This document shows positions 49,812 through 63,795 of a stretch of DNA of 64,000 nucleotides, one piece after another (the stretch's first letter is position 1; every line of letters begins with the position of its first letter). The DNA lies in NCBI RefSeq assembly GCF_047495875.1, contig NC_092459.1, positions 42,706,490 through 42,770,489 on the forward strand, in the 5' to 3' direction. The notes beneath the pieces were generated by a model, which saw only the letters and a list, made by a program, of their open reading frames with translations, made no database searches and was not told where the DNA came from. Source of the stretch: Pithys albifrons albifrons (Eukaryota; Chordata; Aves; Passeriformes; Thamnophilidae). The translations under genes were made by a program, and so were the position numbers.

Positions 49812-52800
49812 TCATGTTGGAGACTCTGGATAAGACCATTCACTGTTATTATAAACCAGAGTAAAGTAGGAACTTCCTACAGAACAAATTTCAACCTAGG
49901 TACAAACCCTCCAAAATCCAGCAAATTGTTAAACACAAAACATATCCTTGAAATTCTGGAAGACATTACTATTTTAAGTAAGGTTAGTGTTACAATATTT
50001 TAAGTATCCCATCATATATTAATAAACATGGTATAAACACTTTTAAATAAGAGGTTTTCATCTGAGAAGGTTTGAGGACTGGGTAAAATTCCAGTACTAG
50101 TAAATGAAACCCCAATTATTACAATTCATTCTTTAGGATTTTTACTGTTCATTTTCTGATTTTGTATTTTCTAGAGGCTATGTATCTCTCAGCTCATGAT
50201 ATCTTTTAAAATAGATATCATGGTGGATCTTTTTACCATTCTTTTCTCTTGCACAAACATCATTATTATCAGAATTCACTTAAATTACTTCTTTTTTGAA
50301 TTCTGCCTAGTCTGTCCTGGTGCTTTTGCCAAGTAAAAATCCTCAATAGGAAAAGTATTTTGAATCACTGCATAGGTACTCTGTCCTTTGTGTTCTGAAA
50401 ATCTCCTATCTCTCCTTTTTCCTTCAGATTATTAAGAGAGACAATCTTTTTTCATCTTCTCTGGATGGAAAGAAAATTCAGAGGTTTAAATTTCAAAAAG
50501 TAGACTTTTTGGGATTCAACTATTAGTATTTTCTTGTTATTCAGTATGAAACTGTGGTAGGCACTAAATGGGTCCTTTTATATTGTGATTTAAGAGGAAG
50601 GTTTCAAAAAAGAAAATAGAGAAAAATGTAAGGATATATGTAGCCTTGACACGAAAGAAAGAAACAGGGGAAAAAAAAATAAGGAACTCTGGACAAACAA
50701 GCTCAGATATGTTTTGTTCCTTAAAACTGAATGTGACACACAGCAACCAAAGCTTAATAAAATTTCAGTGACTACGCTGATTAGACTGCAAGCATTTTTA
50801 TTCACACTTCAGGCAGTGCCCATTCTCAGCTATTTTTTGCAAATTATGCATACACAATTTATTTTTGAAAAATGTGATTTCATGCTGCAATGGCAAGTTT
50901 CTTTTTTGTTGTTGTTTTGGTGCATGACAATAATGACTTCTAAGTCTGAAAGATGAGAGAAAATAACAATTAAGACCTGTAGAGTTATTTTGCTATGGCA
51001 GAAAACACAAGGCTGAGCTCCACATGTAAACAGTGAGATTCACTCATACAAATTTGTATTTCCAAATTATTACATTACTACCACAGAGAAAATAACCCTA
51101 GGTTTGGCTATATAAGTCAAATAGAGCAACACCCCTACAGGAAAGCGATCCTGCTGTTACCACAAATGGTTTGGTCACATTGAATCTCCACATAACCTGT
51201 TTCCTTCATCAATATATAACATTTTCCACACAACCCAGCCTACCTTACCCCACTCTACAGTTGCAAAATATCAATGATATTTGTTTCAGTCTTCTGATGC
51301 TGTATCTATTCCCCATGAATGAGTAGCAACTATCATATATTTCGAGCAATTTGGTGGCATTTACTGTATGTTCAACGCATTTCTCTGTTTCTTCTCTAGT
51401 TTTCTTGGAACTATGTGTGCAAGGACCCAAGTCAATCAGAATACTGCATAGCAGTGGTAGAATGAGATTAATTTGATGTTTAGCTTTCTTTCTATTTTCA
51501 AAAGGAATATTTTCTATGATTTCCTACCAATTTTTCCCAGTTGCAACCACCCCAAAGACAGAAATAAATCTGCCAGATGCAGCCTGCTTGTTCCTTTATT
51601 TTGAGACAGAGTGTCAGAGGTGTGAGAGCTCTGAGAAGCCCTCTTACCTCAGGCATGTAGAAGAGTACCTTATATGCAGCAGATTTCCAGTGGGATCAGA
51701 AAAAAGGCCTTGGGGGCCTGGAAAACAGAATTATGAAGACTCACTTCTCCATGTATAGATCTGTAAAAATTTGCTGCACAATATTTTCACACAGGAAGAG
51801 AGATTGTTTTGTCACACAAATGATTCATAATATCGGGTTTTGGGTTAAATATTATTCTTGTGTACTCTGAAAAGGTAGTTATTTCAAGTTTGCCATTTCC
51901 TGGGATTATTTAATTGTACTGTTGAAACAGAACTTGCCAAATGACACTGTAAAATTGTCTATAAAACAAATATACAGCAAAAGAAATTATCATCTTAAGT
52001 GAAAGAACGTATCATATTGCAGCTCCATGGAGTCATTAAAAAAATTATGTGAGCATTTACAAAAGAAAAAAAAGGTACCTGAAGATAAATTTAGACAAGG
52101 CAGGTATGGATTTTTGCACTGGAAGCTTTAATAACAGTAAAGAAAATTTTCCTTCATATTTTTAATTCTCTGGAAAGTTGCTAAATGGTAAAAGGGATTA
52201 CCCTACATAAGATATTTCCCTGACCTTTCTCTTTTCATCTCTGAGCATTGGAACTTGTACTTAAAACAAAAAGACAGACAAGGATTAAAAAAAAAAAAAG
52301 ACAGGAACATACACACAGATAAGACTCTGCAAATGAGAATATTAAGGAATAAACTTTCATTGTTCCCCCAGAAACACTGTTACTTTGATGTCAGAGCACC
52401 TGCTGTGATGGAGGTCTTCTTTGAAATGCTTAAGGTGATGTGGTTTTATACAGCTTTGTAACAAGATCTTCTTGGAAAATGAGAGACGTTGAAAGCTGAT
52501 GTTAGAGGTAATTCGGTAGGTGACCTGCTGGATTGTGCTTCCAGGCACTTTTACTAAAACGAAACCAGCCATAGGAGACAAAAGGGCCAACTGTTTCTTT
52601 TGGAATCAATATCAGCTTTCACTGTCCTCTGGTTTCTGAAGGTAAAGCTGACTTTCTCTGTGTTGTTCAGAATGTAAAGGATAAGTTATTCTAGGTGTCA
52701 GTACTATGACTTAGCAATAGGTGTTAGACTGTTCTGTTTAACAGCTGAACTCAGTATTTTTTCAATTAATCACTAGACTATGCTCTAGCAAAAAAACCTT

Positions 52801-55800
52801 GGCAAACCATCTTCAAAGTTAACTAGATCACACAGTTCATTGTGCATTTCACTAGTCAAGTGATTAAAATTAAGCATGGCCTTTGTTGAACCAGGACCAT
52901 CCTTAAGGTCCAATAGGTATGTGCAAAACTAAGCATTTTTTCAGGACCATTCATTAAAACCCCACTGGTTAAAAGATGTTCATTGATAAAGATGAAGAAA
53001 AAAAATCTTGTGGTGTAGCAGAACACAAAAGAAAGGTACCAGACAGGTGGGTGCAGATCAAGGGAGCATTCATAAAAGAAGGCTCCTGCATCAGCTACAT
53101 ATAAGGCAAACTCAAACCCTTCACATAATACTTTAAGAATTTCAGTCTTTGATGAAAGAGCATCATAGTTACCGGCAGATAATATCCAAGGATGTCCTAA
53201 TTGAAAATACTAAATTATAAATGTGCTATTAGATTATTTATAATTATAATGTCTTTTATTTAAAGGAGTCAAATACTTCCAGTCCCTTATTTAATTCTAC
53301 AATAAAACAAGGAATAAAGCTGCCATTTATGAGCAACATTGGTATTTGATGAGTATGTAAGGTAAATGCATGAGGTAAATTGGTTTTTCATAGTACAAAC
53401 CTGAGTTGAGATGCATAATTTAAAGGGGATATCCCTTGAAAATTTTCTGATTAGTCTCTTTTTCAGTGGTTATATGCCATCAATAAAATGCATTATTAAT
53501 TATTGTAATATCTAAATTTCTTAGTTGTATATTATCTTTTAATAACATACATTGCTGCTATATGTATCCTTCATTTTCTCACAAGCTGCTTTTGTATGTT
53601 ATCTGGCATTATCTTTTAAAATCTTAATGTAATGAAGACATCTTTTATCACCTTAATAACAATTACTATTGAAAATCAAATATTCTCTGGTGTTTTGAAA
53701 TCATATATACTGAAGTAGTACAGAATACCCATAGGCAGATCAGAGCTACTCATGTAAATACAGCAACTAAATACTGCTGCTTAGTAAAGTTTCTAACTAT
53801 GGTGAAAACATATGTATTGCACTGGGATACTTAAAAGATTACCATATCTCTTACACAATTTGCTTAATTTTGGTTTACTGTTAGTAATACATATTTGAGA
53901 AATTCCGTTTTCATCTTTAGACTCTCCAGATGATTAAAATGGTGTAGAGAGGAGATATTTCATGTTCTTGCCAGATTTAAGGAAAGCAACCCAAAAGCTT
54001 ATGTCCAAAGACACACTCATTTTTTTAAAATCATGTTCTTGCACTATGCTTATCAAACCTAGTAGAGAAATCTTTCATCCTTCCTTATGTCTGGGCTACA
54101 TTGTTAATATTGGAGGGAAAAAGATAACTGATTTACATTTTTCTGTGGGTTTAAATGAGAAAAGATGCTTTGTCTTGCTGAGGCTTTTATAGTTCTTCTC
54201 TACATAAAGGTGGATTTGATTCAGGCCAGTCATACCATCTCCTTGGAAAGAGAGTAATAATATTTTACAGCCTTCTTGAACTTCAAGCAACTACATCACC
54301 TTCCAACCCAAAGATACTCAGTGTTGCCAGACAGATTCCACTCTGCCTAGTTCTTAATTATTCAGTGAAAAATGAATATTGAGAAATGGAAGCAGGTCCA
54401 GAGAATTAGCAATTTAAGGAGATCAATAAATTAATTTTGTGCGAGAAATTGAAGCAGTGACAAAATTCTGAACGTAGGCAGAAAAACAACACTTCCAACT
54501 ATAGAAGGAAAACACTATACAATGACTAGAATTAGAAGGAGGAAACTAATATATGGCACAATGCTTTAAAAAATATTGGAAAGTAATTTAATTATTGATA
54601 CTTCTCAAGAAACATGGTAACATATCTATCATTGAATCTTTAAATCAGGACTAGAAAACTTTCTTTATAGAATGAGCAAGAAATCATTTGCCTCTTGAAA
54701 TTACTTAGAAATGTAGCCATTGATATAAGAAGTCAATATTTATTGTAAGATTCTCGCAGTATCTCAAAAAAGGCACACGTCAACTCTGAGGGGAAGGACT
54801 GCAAATGGCAGCACAAGGAAAAGCATTCCAGCCTAAGCACTGCTGGTTTGGAGGAAAATGCTACATCCCTTTGCATCTTTCCTCTCTTGCCTCCCTGACT
54901 GTTGGACAATTTTATGCCTCCTAAAGACTTGCTGTTGCTAGGGCATGAGAAGGCTGACTGAAGAGTTCTGCTAAATAGTTTAATTGCATGTATCTTATGT
55001 TAAAGACTTACTCAGCAGTCTGTAGTTTAATTTGAAAAAAATACAGACTAGAACTTTGCTCTTTTTGCACTTACTTTGGATTATAAACAGGGTGCCACTA
55101 ATAAACAAATTTTTACAGCCATGTCAAAGAACACAATGAAGAATGAGGAACCTGGCCCTGTGAGTTAACATGACTACCTCATGGGGTAGTCAGGATTTTC
55201 CAACATCAGATTATTTTCCCAGTCAATAATACATCAAGAATGTTTCTTTTGTCAGACAAATATTGATCTTGTTGTATCTGATTTTCACAATCTGCATCTT
55301 TATACTTCACGGACTGAAATCATAGTGTTCAAAATTTTTCTTTTCTCTCATGGACAAAAAATAGATGGCTGAACTCACTGTGAAATTCATTAGTTCTAGT
55401 CCCTTAATTGAAGCAGGCCTTCATTTTACATTCCCTTTTGATTAATACCTTAAGAGCTCAGATTAAGTTCTAACTAAATCGTATTTATGAGAATGTTGAT
55501 TTCTTAAAGAAACAACAGGAAAAGCGGGCTATGCACCAAGCATCATTCTGGTCATTTTTCATCCATGTTCAGTGATGGCCTTGTTGACATCACAATTAAT
55601 CATTTCATTCCTCAGTGAGTGTGTCAATAAAGTCTCAAGAATATCCCTCATTATACAGCCTTCAGTATGCACACACCTAATCACACACTTATTTGTAATT
55701 ATTAGAACACATTAGAAAGTTAAATTTATATGACAATACTTAGATGGAAAGAAGCTACTAAACTCATATGCAGCAGCAACATAAAAAATGTATATTTATA

Positions 55801-58664
55801 TATATTATAATCAAAATATTTAGAAAGACATTTATATTCTGTAACTCATCTTGGTTCTTCACTTTTTATGTCCATTATATGTACAGCTGTTATGAAGGTA
55901 CTATTTTTCATACACCTTGACACTATTTTAATATGGCTTTGCATGGTGATTTATGTAATTAAGATGTTGAGCAACTCTGAAATGTACACATCCTTGCAAG
56001 AAGTTTCCTTGATCCTTGGAGAAGGCAGTAGGTTTTTCAGGTGGAAACAGCTACATTCAATTCTATTCCAGTGAAATAATTTGCTCATAATACTTTCAGA
56101 GGATTTGATTTTTATGACTTCTAGTCTAGAACTACAGTATTACAGAACTGATTTATACGAGGAAAACAGTCATTGATGAATAAAATGAAAGCATTGGATT
56201 TCCAAAAGTGAGGAGTGGTCCTGGCCCAGAGAAGTAATTTTAAAAAAGGAAAAAAAAAAAAGTTCAGTGCAGACTCTCAGGTCTCCTTTTTCTTTCTTAC
56301 CAGAAACTACAGTAGCCATAGTACCATGGAATTCACTGCAGCAGAGAAGGACCATGGTTATCAGAGATGTCTGCTGTATTCAAGATCCACAGACAGTGCT
56401 CCCTTTGAGAGCTCTGTGCTTCAGCATCTCCTGATTACTCTGAATGGATTAAATGTCGCTATTACTTCTGTGGGAATATTAGATCTTCTTGTAAATTTGA
56501 ATACTTAAGGATATGCCAAATCTGAAGTCATTATTGAGTATAGGTGTTCCTTGAAAACAAGTAATAGTGATTATTTTGTACAAGACCATATTTTAGCATA
56601 AGAAAAAAACTTATAAAATTCTATCAAAACATAATTTCTTCTATTTTTAATTGATTGGATGAAACTTACTTTTATGAGGAAGAAAAATGAGGTCAATATC
56701 CTCCAATGAGCTCTACCAGACATTTAATTCAGTTCCTATAAGAATTTTATATGATAAAATGCTGAGCCAAATTTTCAGAAATATGGAAGGATAATTTGAA
56801 TACAGGACACGTAAGAAGTAGGTAAAAAATTGAGATCTCTGAGAGAATGTAATCCCTTTTTCTTGCACCAGCTGCCTATCTTCCCTTGATAAAGGATGAC
56901 AGAATATCAGTTTGCACAGAATAAATTTTCTGCTTAAATATATAAGAATACAGATTTATAGATGAGACTTTCAATTCACTTGAATTCAACACATGAGATT
57001 CCCACAGCATTATTGGGACACCAGTTTACACATGAAAGTGGCAACAGTTAATACCTAGTGAAGTCTTACTATATTCATTGTGACCAGAGCTGCATTGTAT
57101 GACAAAATAGTGTAAGGCTAGAAAAATTAACTACAATTAGAACATAATTCCAAAATCTGCTGAACCTAAAATAAGACAAAAATAACAATTTTTATCTTAC
57201 AACATAAGTAAGTCAATGCCTCAAAGCTAAGACTGGATGAGAAGGAAGTCCAAAGCATACAATGCTCAGATGTGATATGTGACATTGTAGAGGTAGAAGA
57301 TCCTTCCAGAAGATTTTACTACAAGGAGATTGGGTTCTTTTGCTTAAGAAAGTTTTCATTCCTGGAAGAGGCATCTTTCCCAGAGACAGTTTAGATGCTT
57401 TTTCCTCCTGCATTCCAGAGAAACTCTTACTGATGTGAGAAAAGGATAAGGCCTCGCAGATATGTTTGAAGGCCCCCCCCAGGGTGGGAACCAGGAAAGA
57501 TAAAAGCCTTGAGATGAACAGAGGGTGTGTCTTTCCCCAGGTTCAGTGTTTGAAACAGCCTTAATGTTCTCTAAGTGTAGTGTTCGCAACTTTGGAAATA
57601 AATTTTCCTGCATTCCTTCCACTGCCTGGCATTTTAAGGGTACCAGTGCGTTATCTTACTCCACAACCACAGTGTTTTTAATTTGACCTCAAAGGTGGTT
57701 CTGGAAGTTTATTAAACATTCTACATTTCAAATTATGCTTTCCTGTTACTTTTTTCCCCCTTCCTTTTTCTTGTCTTTTTTTTTTTTGTTTGGGGTTTTT
57801 TCGGTTTGTTTTCAGGGGTGAATTTTAGTTTATTCAAATCTCTACATGCAACTGTCATTACATTAATAATATTAAATTTTTCACCATCCATTACAGCTTA
57901 ATCCTACAGCCAAATATGCGTTTTGCATACTTATGTGCAAGCCCTGCTGCCAGGTACTTGAAATTTCAGTACTTATTGAGGTTCTAGGGAAATGTCCCTC
58001 TGCACTTAAACTGTTTCTCATATAAATAAGAGGAGACACTGTGAGCAAATCACTGTCAGTTATTCTTTCTTTCATGAATTCCAGGTAGGTAATCTGATTC
58101 ATGAAATGTGCCTTCACCAGCTACTCAGAGAACATAGTGTAACCCTTACACTGATTATCCTAAAATGTCCTAGCCATATTATATTTCATGAAATAAATTT
58201 AGTTTATCAATACTTAGGAGAAGCATCAACAACATTTGCAAATGCCATTTAATTTATTATCGAAGTGGAAACAAAACTAGAGATAGCCAATACTGTTTAA
58301 TAACCATCCATGAAAGACAGGCTTGGAATATTGGGAATTCCACAGGTTTAGACAGAAACTTCCTGAGACTATAAAGTCAGTTGATAGGCTGACAGTCACT
58401 ACCTACATAATTAACAAACTTCTCTCAGTAAAGTGTCCTAGACAAGGTAAATAAAAAACAGATCATTCCATGCACCCTACTCTTGTTTGTGTTTGACATG
58501 ACATTTGCCTAAGAAGAATGAGTCTTAAATATGGTTCGATACATTCTCAAAAGAACAGATGTAATGATTATGGTTGGGGGAATCAAAACAACATTGTGGC
58601 TAGAAACAATTGTATAAATTCCAATTACAAAAAAATTGTATAGTTTTAGAAATGGAAGCAATTC
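49812..58664. other. Long repeat-poor AT-rich stretch, no gene seen
   Basis: About 8.9 kb with no recognised transposon, exon or RNA gene. Short A-runs occur near 52288-52300 and 56251-56262, (AT)-rich sequence near 55790-55810, a run of nine C's near 57472-57480, and a T-run near 57777-57787. The interval 57200-57660 is more balanced in composition, and the minus-strand frame 57356-57622 (88 codons) lies there. I see no domain, so I leave it unassigned. Confidence 0.4.
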
Positions 58665-58860
58665 ACCACCAGAACAATCTGCCAAAGGAAGGGATTGAGT
58701 CTCCGTCATTAGAAATATTGAACTTAAGATTGGACATGCTCCTAAAATGTGTACTTCAACTTACAGAGAACACCAGGCAAAATTGTGTGCCTAGTGTGCA
58801 TAGACTACAGTGACCGTATCAGTTCCTTTTGGCCTTGAAATCTATTGCTCATGAAATACA
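58665..58860 (+). mobile_element. Very old CR1-family LINE 3' remnant
   Basis: Degenerate CR1 3' landmarks appear in order: CACCAGAACAATCTGCCAAA, GGAAGGGATTGAGTCTCC, ATTGGACATGCTCC, then a diverged 3' UTR around AGTTCCTTTTGGCCTTGAAA near 58820. The copy is strongly diverged and both edges are approximate. The frame at 58610-58813 covers it. Confidence 0.55.
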
Positions 58861-61388
58861 GGATCTCAGCTGAAGGCGGATTTTTTGTGGCCTCCTTGAA
58901 ACACTAGCTCTCAAAATAGCCATATTCACTCCACAGGGGTATATGTATCAAAAAGATTTGAACTGTTTACAGTACCATCAAGTTCTCAGAGTCAAGCTTT
59001 GTCTCTCGGGCACATTCCTCCAGCTGCTAATTGCACAAAGGGATTATGAAAGCATACCCAGGTCTAGGACAATAAAAAAAGATCCCTACAGTATCTTCAG
59101 CTGGATTCTGGGCTTCTCCTTTGTCCTCAGTGTGCACTACACAGACTAGTATCCATTTCCATAAACTCAAGCACTCCGGTTGGAGACCTCCTTAAGTAAA
59201 ATTTATAAAGTACATGACAGAGTATGATTTATTTCCCCATACTTATTTTGCAAGAAGTTGCAACATGAATTTCACTAAATAGATCCCTCAATAAAATATC
59301 CTCTAGGGGAATCAGCATCTATGAAAACTGACACAAATGACAAAGCAAATCTTGGTTGAAAATAAGAGAAATCTACTCAGTCAAAGCTTAACTGATGAAA
59401 CCGAAGCAAAACTGAATTCATAAATCATCGATAACCTTTGATATAATTGAAAGAATTTGTATGGAGTCATGTCAATTGCACCTGATCATACCAAATCTCA
59501 TTTTCTTCAATTGCTTTTCATAGCTGACATGTTATTAATTATTCACTTTCCGTAGTGCACCCGGAAGCCCTGGTGTTCATTGTTGAACCAGATGGGACAC
59601 AAACTCAGAAAAGAATAATTATCTTTAGGTTTGTAGTGTTTCAAACTGTTATTTACCAATAATCCTAAATCTAATTTCCAAAAAAATATATATCTTCCAT
59701 TTCATTAATAGAGTATCACCTCTATCTAATGATGACAGTGATGTATTTTCTGATGACAGTATTATGTACAACCAACCAATTATTTTCTTTAGCATTAATT
59801 TTCCAATGTGTATCATAAATCCCAAGATTCACAAAAATTGGAAAGAAATTTTTGGAAAACATCACAAGAAATTCACAGTCTACTTTCAGAGTCATCATTA
59901 ATCCCACATTTAGTTATATCACAAATATGACTTCCCAAGCACACAATGAGCATGAAAGATAATTGTTGCCAATAATGAACTGTTTTCTGTTTTTTCCAGT
60001 ATTTACTTTCAACATAAATTTACCAAAATTAAAATCCAGGGATGCAATGTTATACTCTTTACGATCCTATGCAGAAGCAAAGATAAATTCTTTTCTATTT
60101 TAAGTAGTAAAAAATATACCTCTAGTCATCATCCTTACTATTAACAGCTGTGTGTCTTTAATGATGTAATTGTAATAACAAAGAAGGTAGTCTGCAAATG
60201 ATACCCTAGCCTTGTATGTTGATGAGTTTTCCTTATCAGAAGGGGAAAAAAGCCTTCAACATCTGCATACAGTCAAGCTTCATTTGCAATACTTAAAAAA
60301 TGTACTTGGTCTTTTTAAAAAAACCTCAAGACTTCATTCTTTATCAAGAGAGTGGACCAGAAATTTGCTAGAAATCCCTTCAGACTTTTGCAGATTAGAT
60401 TAATGCTGCTGAAAAAGTGTTCTAAGAATGCTTTCTGATTTCACTATCTTTCTTCTAATCTTTAAGCACTCTCTGATAACCAAAAAGTGAAAGAAAAGCT
60501 TCTTAATAACACATTGGAACAAAATTAACCCTCTTTATAATTAAAATTGTCCACAGCCAAGATTCTGTGCATTTATTTAATTAACATCTTTCTTTATTAT
60601 TATTTTATTCAATATGAAATCTGATATATTCACAATTGCAAAAGAATTGCTTGCTTCTGACTGGGGCTAAATTAAGTATATGGCAATTCATATACATTGA
60701 AATTCTGCTTCTGCAATATTTATAATACCAATTTATTTCAACCTTTTTCTTGTAGCATGTATAAATAAAGGAGAATTTATCCCTTTTGTCAGAACAAAAG
60801 TTATAATTGGAAAACAGCTGTTTCTTGCAGTATTTTCCTGCATCTGTTTTTCAGACAAGTCTGCTCTCTTATTAGAAGAGGAACTTTCTATAAATATATT
60901 TACAATTTTAAGTGATGGTTTTCTGAAAAATTCATTTTTAGTTTCAAGAAAGGATTGTCTTAGGTCTGAGTCAAATCAGTGAGTTATTACTAATGGTATA
61001 AGAGAAAGATCTTGTATTTGAAATTAATAAAAGAATACAATGATTACTTTCCAAGTTAAACGGAAGAAAATTAGTAATTACATGAGGAGAAAAAAAAAAG
61101 AATAAATACAAATATTTTAAATGAAAGAACTACACCAACATGCACAATGGTCCAGTTAACACCAGTCCAGCTGGTCATAAGTACCTAAAAAACTATACTT
61201 TTTTAGGCTTTTTAATAACTATTTCTGAACTCAGATGCTTCCACAGTGATCTTTCAATCCTATGATTTTCAACCATATGTTCATCAAAATTGTTATAAAT
61301 TCTTAAATTAGATAAATTTTGCATACACACAAAAAATTTTAAAAGGCTTATGAACACACCAAAGATAACTAGGTGTCCTATTTGGTAA
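58861..61388. other. AT-rich unique sequence, no gene seen
   Basis: No recognised repeat or exon. Very AT-rich around 60540-60780. Short frames are unsupported. Confidence 0.4.
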
Positions 61389-61979
61389 TGTTATAGTTTG
61401 ATCTGGCAAAATGCCAACTGCCTGGTACCCAGTCAAAAAGTCCACTCCCAGAGCAGGAGAGTGAGGGAAAACAGCAGAAACGAGGCTTTAGACACAGTGA
61501 GGTTTTTATATTTATACAGAGAAGAGGAGAGCTTAACACAGAATATGAAATAGCACATAGTGACAGGAAACAACAACAGGCTCACCGAGGTCGCCCCAGC
61601 TAACAGGTGAAACTCCAAACCAACCAAACCTCCTCCCCAGAGGAAACCTCCCAGCAAGAGGGAAAGAGGAATTAACAGGAATGTGCTCACGTCCACGGGT
61701 AAACAGACGCGCAAACCGGCAGGAGGGCCTGATATCAGCAGTCAGGGAGCGGGAACCGTCCTGGTCAGAAGCAGGGACCGAAAAGAGGGCGAGACTCCTC
61801 CCACCTTGCTTGTTATACTCCCTGACACTTCCTGATGATGTCAGATGATATGAAATACCTCTTTGGCTGCTTAAGTCAGATGATATCTGTCCCCTCTAAT
61901 CTGTGTCACGACCTTTGAGGCCTGCTAAAAACTGAGGCCTAAATGGGGACCTATGCTGACTAAAGTCAAAACTACTACA
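61389..61979 (-). mobile_element. Solo LTR of an endogenous retrovirus (591 bp) with perfect target-site duplication
   Basis: Read on the minus strand it begins TGTAGTAGTTTTGACTTTAG at 61979 and ends CCAGATCAAACTATAACA at 61389. The flanks are an exact 5-bp duplication, GGTAA at 61384-61388 and 61980-61984. A TATA-like element on the minus strand (TATAAATATAAA, plus strand about 61506-61517) lies upstream of the presumed R/U5. The body is much richer in G and C than its surroundings, which shows its foreign origin. The intact TG...CA ends and exact duplication indicate a fairly recent insertion and a clean LTR-LTR recombination. There is no internal region. The minus-strand frame 61433-61714 lies wholly within it and is not a gene. 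Confidence 0.92.
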
Positions 61980-63574
61980 GGTAAGAACCTTTCCAAATTC
62001 ACAATCATGGGCCACAGATTTTGACATCCCCACAGCTTCAAAAGATTTTCTGATATTTGTGGTTGTTCTTTAACTTTTTTAACAGTCATTGAAGAAGGCT
62101 TAGGGCAGTTTAGGGATTCATGAATTCATCAGCACTTTCAGATTTCCAAACAAGTCTTCTGACAAATTCTTCAGAGTTTCACCCACCCATCATTTTATGA
62201 AACAAAGTTGCAGGCAATCATACTGTGTGATGGAATATGCTTTCTGTTCTCTGCTAAGTCTAGTATTGCTTTATCTAATCTATAGTCTATGGCCACTTTA
62301 CATTTTTAAGGTAAATACACTCTAAAACAGTACCAAGTAGGAAAGGACTGCACAGTGGCTAAAATTCTGGTTTTCTGTCTGTAGACCCAACTAAAATTAA
62401 AGACTTCATTTACTGTGACTTCTAAAAAGAGATGTTTTGCTTTTATGTCAACTGTATCTCAATTCATTATTTATACCTGACATGATGTGTGTTAATATAT
62501 CTGCATGACTTCACAGCACAAACATAACAAATAGTATGGCTGAAATTTCTATGGCAAATAAAAAGAAAATATTTCAATATTTCACACAGCACATTTATAT
62601 CTGCACCGCCAGATCTGCTAAACCACCAGAGAAAACTTAAGAAGTGATTTACTACCACTGAGCTAAGCATCCCTTCACTCCTACTTTTGTTCTTTCATAT
62701 CCCTCTTGGAAGTACATTTTACTGCAGTACGTGCCACTGGATGATGGATCACTGGACATTGAGCATATATTTCAAGCTGATTTTAAACAACAACTGAATA
62801 AAATAAGAACACCAAGTCTCCTTGAATTTCTTTGCTGGAGGAAAATGCTATTTCATCCTTCAGAAAGTGTATATATAGAGAAAAATTTAAAGATACATTT
62901 TCCAGGGTGAGCATACTACTACTTGTGAGCTATTCATCACAGTGGGCTTTTACTGAACAGTAATTTGGATGAACCAAAAGGAGCTTACAGCAAGAAGAGC
63001 AAATATAATTGAAGCTGTGTAGAAAATGTCTAGCATACAAGGAAAACAAAAATATCATAAAGGAATTTTAGGGAATAAAACTTACAGGTAAACTAATTTG
63101 ATTCCTTGAAACTCCTAGCTAGTCTCAAGGTGATGACTATTAACAGTCATTAAGGGAATGCTACTGACTACTTTCCCTGCATAAATGACAGAAATCTGTA
63201 TGTTGAAAGCAAAAACACATTAGGCCAGACTAAATACTAAGGAATAGACTATTGTTAGAAATCTCATATTATCAAGAAGAAAACTAAAATATTTAATGAA
63301 GTCTTTCCTTTTTTTCTCTAGCTTCTGTAGTCCAAAATCTATTTTCTTCTTGTTGTCCTTAAATACTTAAAGAACAACAATTCTTAAATTCTTACATATA
63401 TGTATTCCAGTCCCAAAGAAGAAGGGCAGTCTTGTGACCAGAAAGGGTATGAAAACTTGTATGTCATGATCATGAGCGTGCAAAAATTCTGCTGAGACTA
63501 CCAGCCCCATCATGCCTCATGGAGAGGTAGAGCTCAGGACAGAAAATCCAGCACGCCTCTGATCACTTTCCATC
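61980..63574. other. AT-rich unique sequence, no gene seen
   Basis: No recognised repeat or exon after the GGTAA duplication at its left edge. Confidence 0.4.
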
Positions 63575-63795
63575 TGGATGACAGAAATCACTTTTCACTG
63601 TGAAGCTGACCAGGCACTAACACAGACTGTCCATAGAGGTTGTGGAACCTCAGACACAGGAAGTATTCAAAGGACATCTGAATACAGTCCTGGAAAACTG
63701 GCTGTAGCTGGCCACCCTTGCATTGGTGGATGGGGATAAATGACCTCCAGATGTCCTGTCCGACTTCAACCATTCTGTGGTCCTGTGATTTGATG
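63575..63795 (+). mobile_element. CR1 LINE 3' end, diverged
   Basis: The last 220 or so bases of a CR1: GACCAGGCACTAACACAGAC, CATAGAGGTTGTGGAACCTC, GGAAGTATTCAAAGGACATC, then the 3' UTR, ending in ACTTCAACCATTCTGTGGTC and CTGTGATTT, a variant of the octamer tail. It is truncated at the 5' end. The left edge is approximate. The minus-strand frame 63588-63827 is antisense to it. Confidence 0.85.

Noticed and set aside
49371..49816. A target-site duplication around the LTR at 49377-49811.
   Set aside because: The flanks TTCTG and TCATG agree at only three of five positions, which is not convincing.
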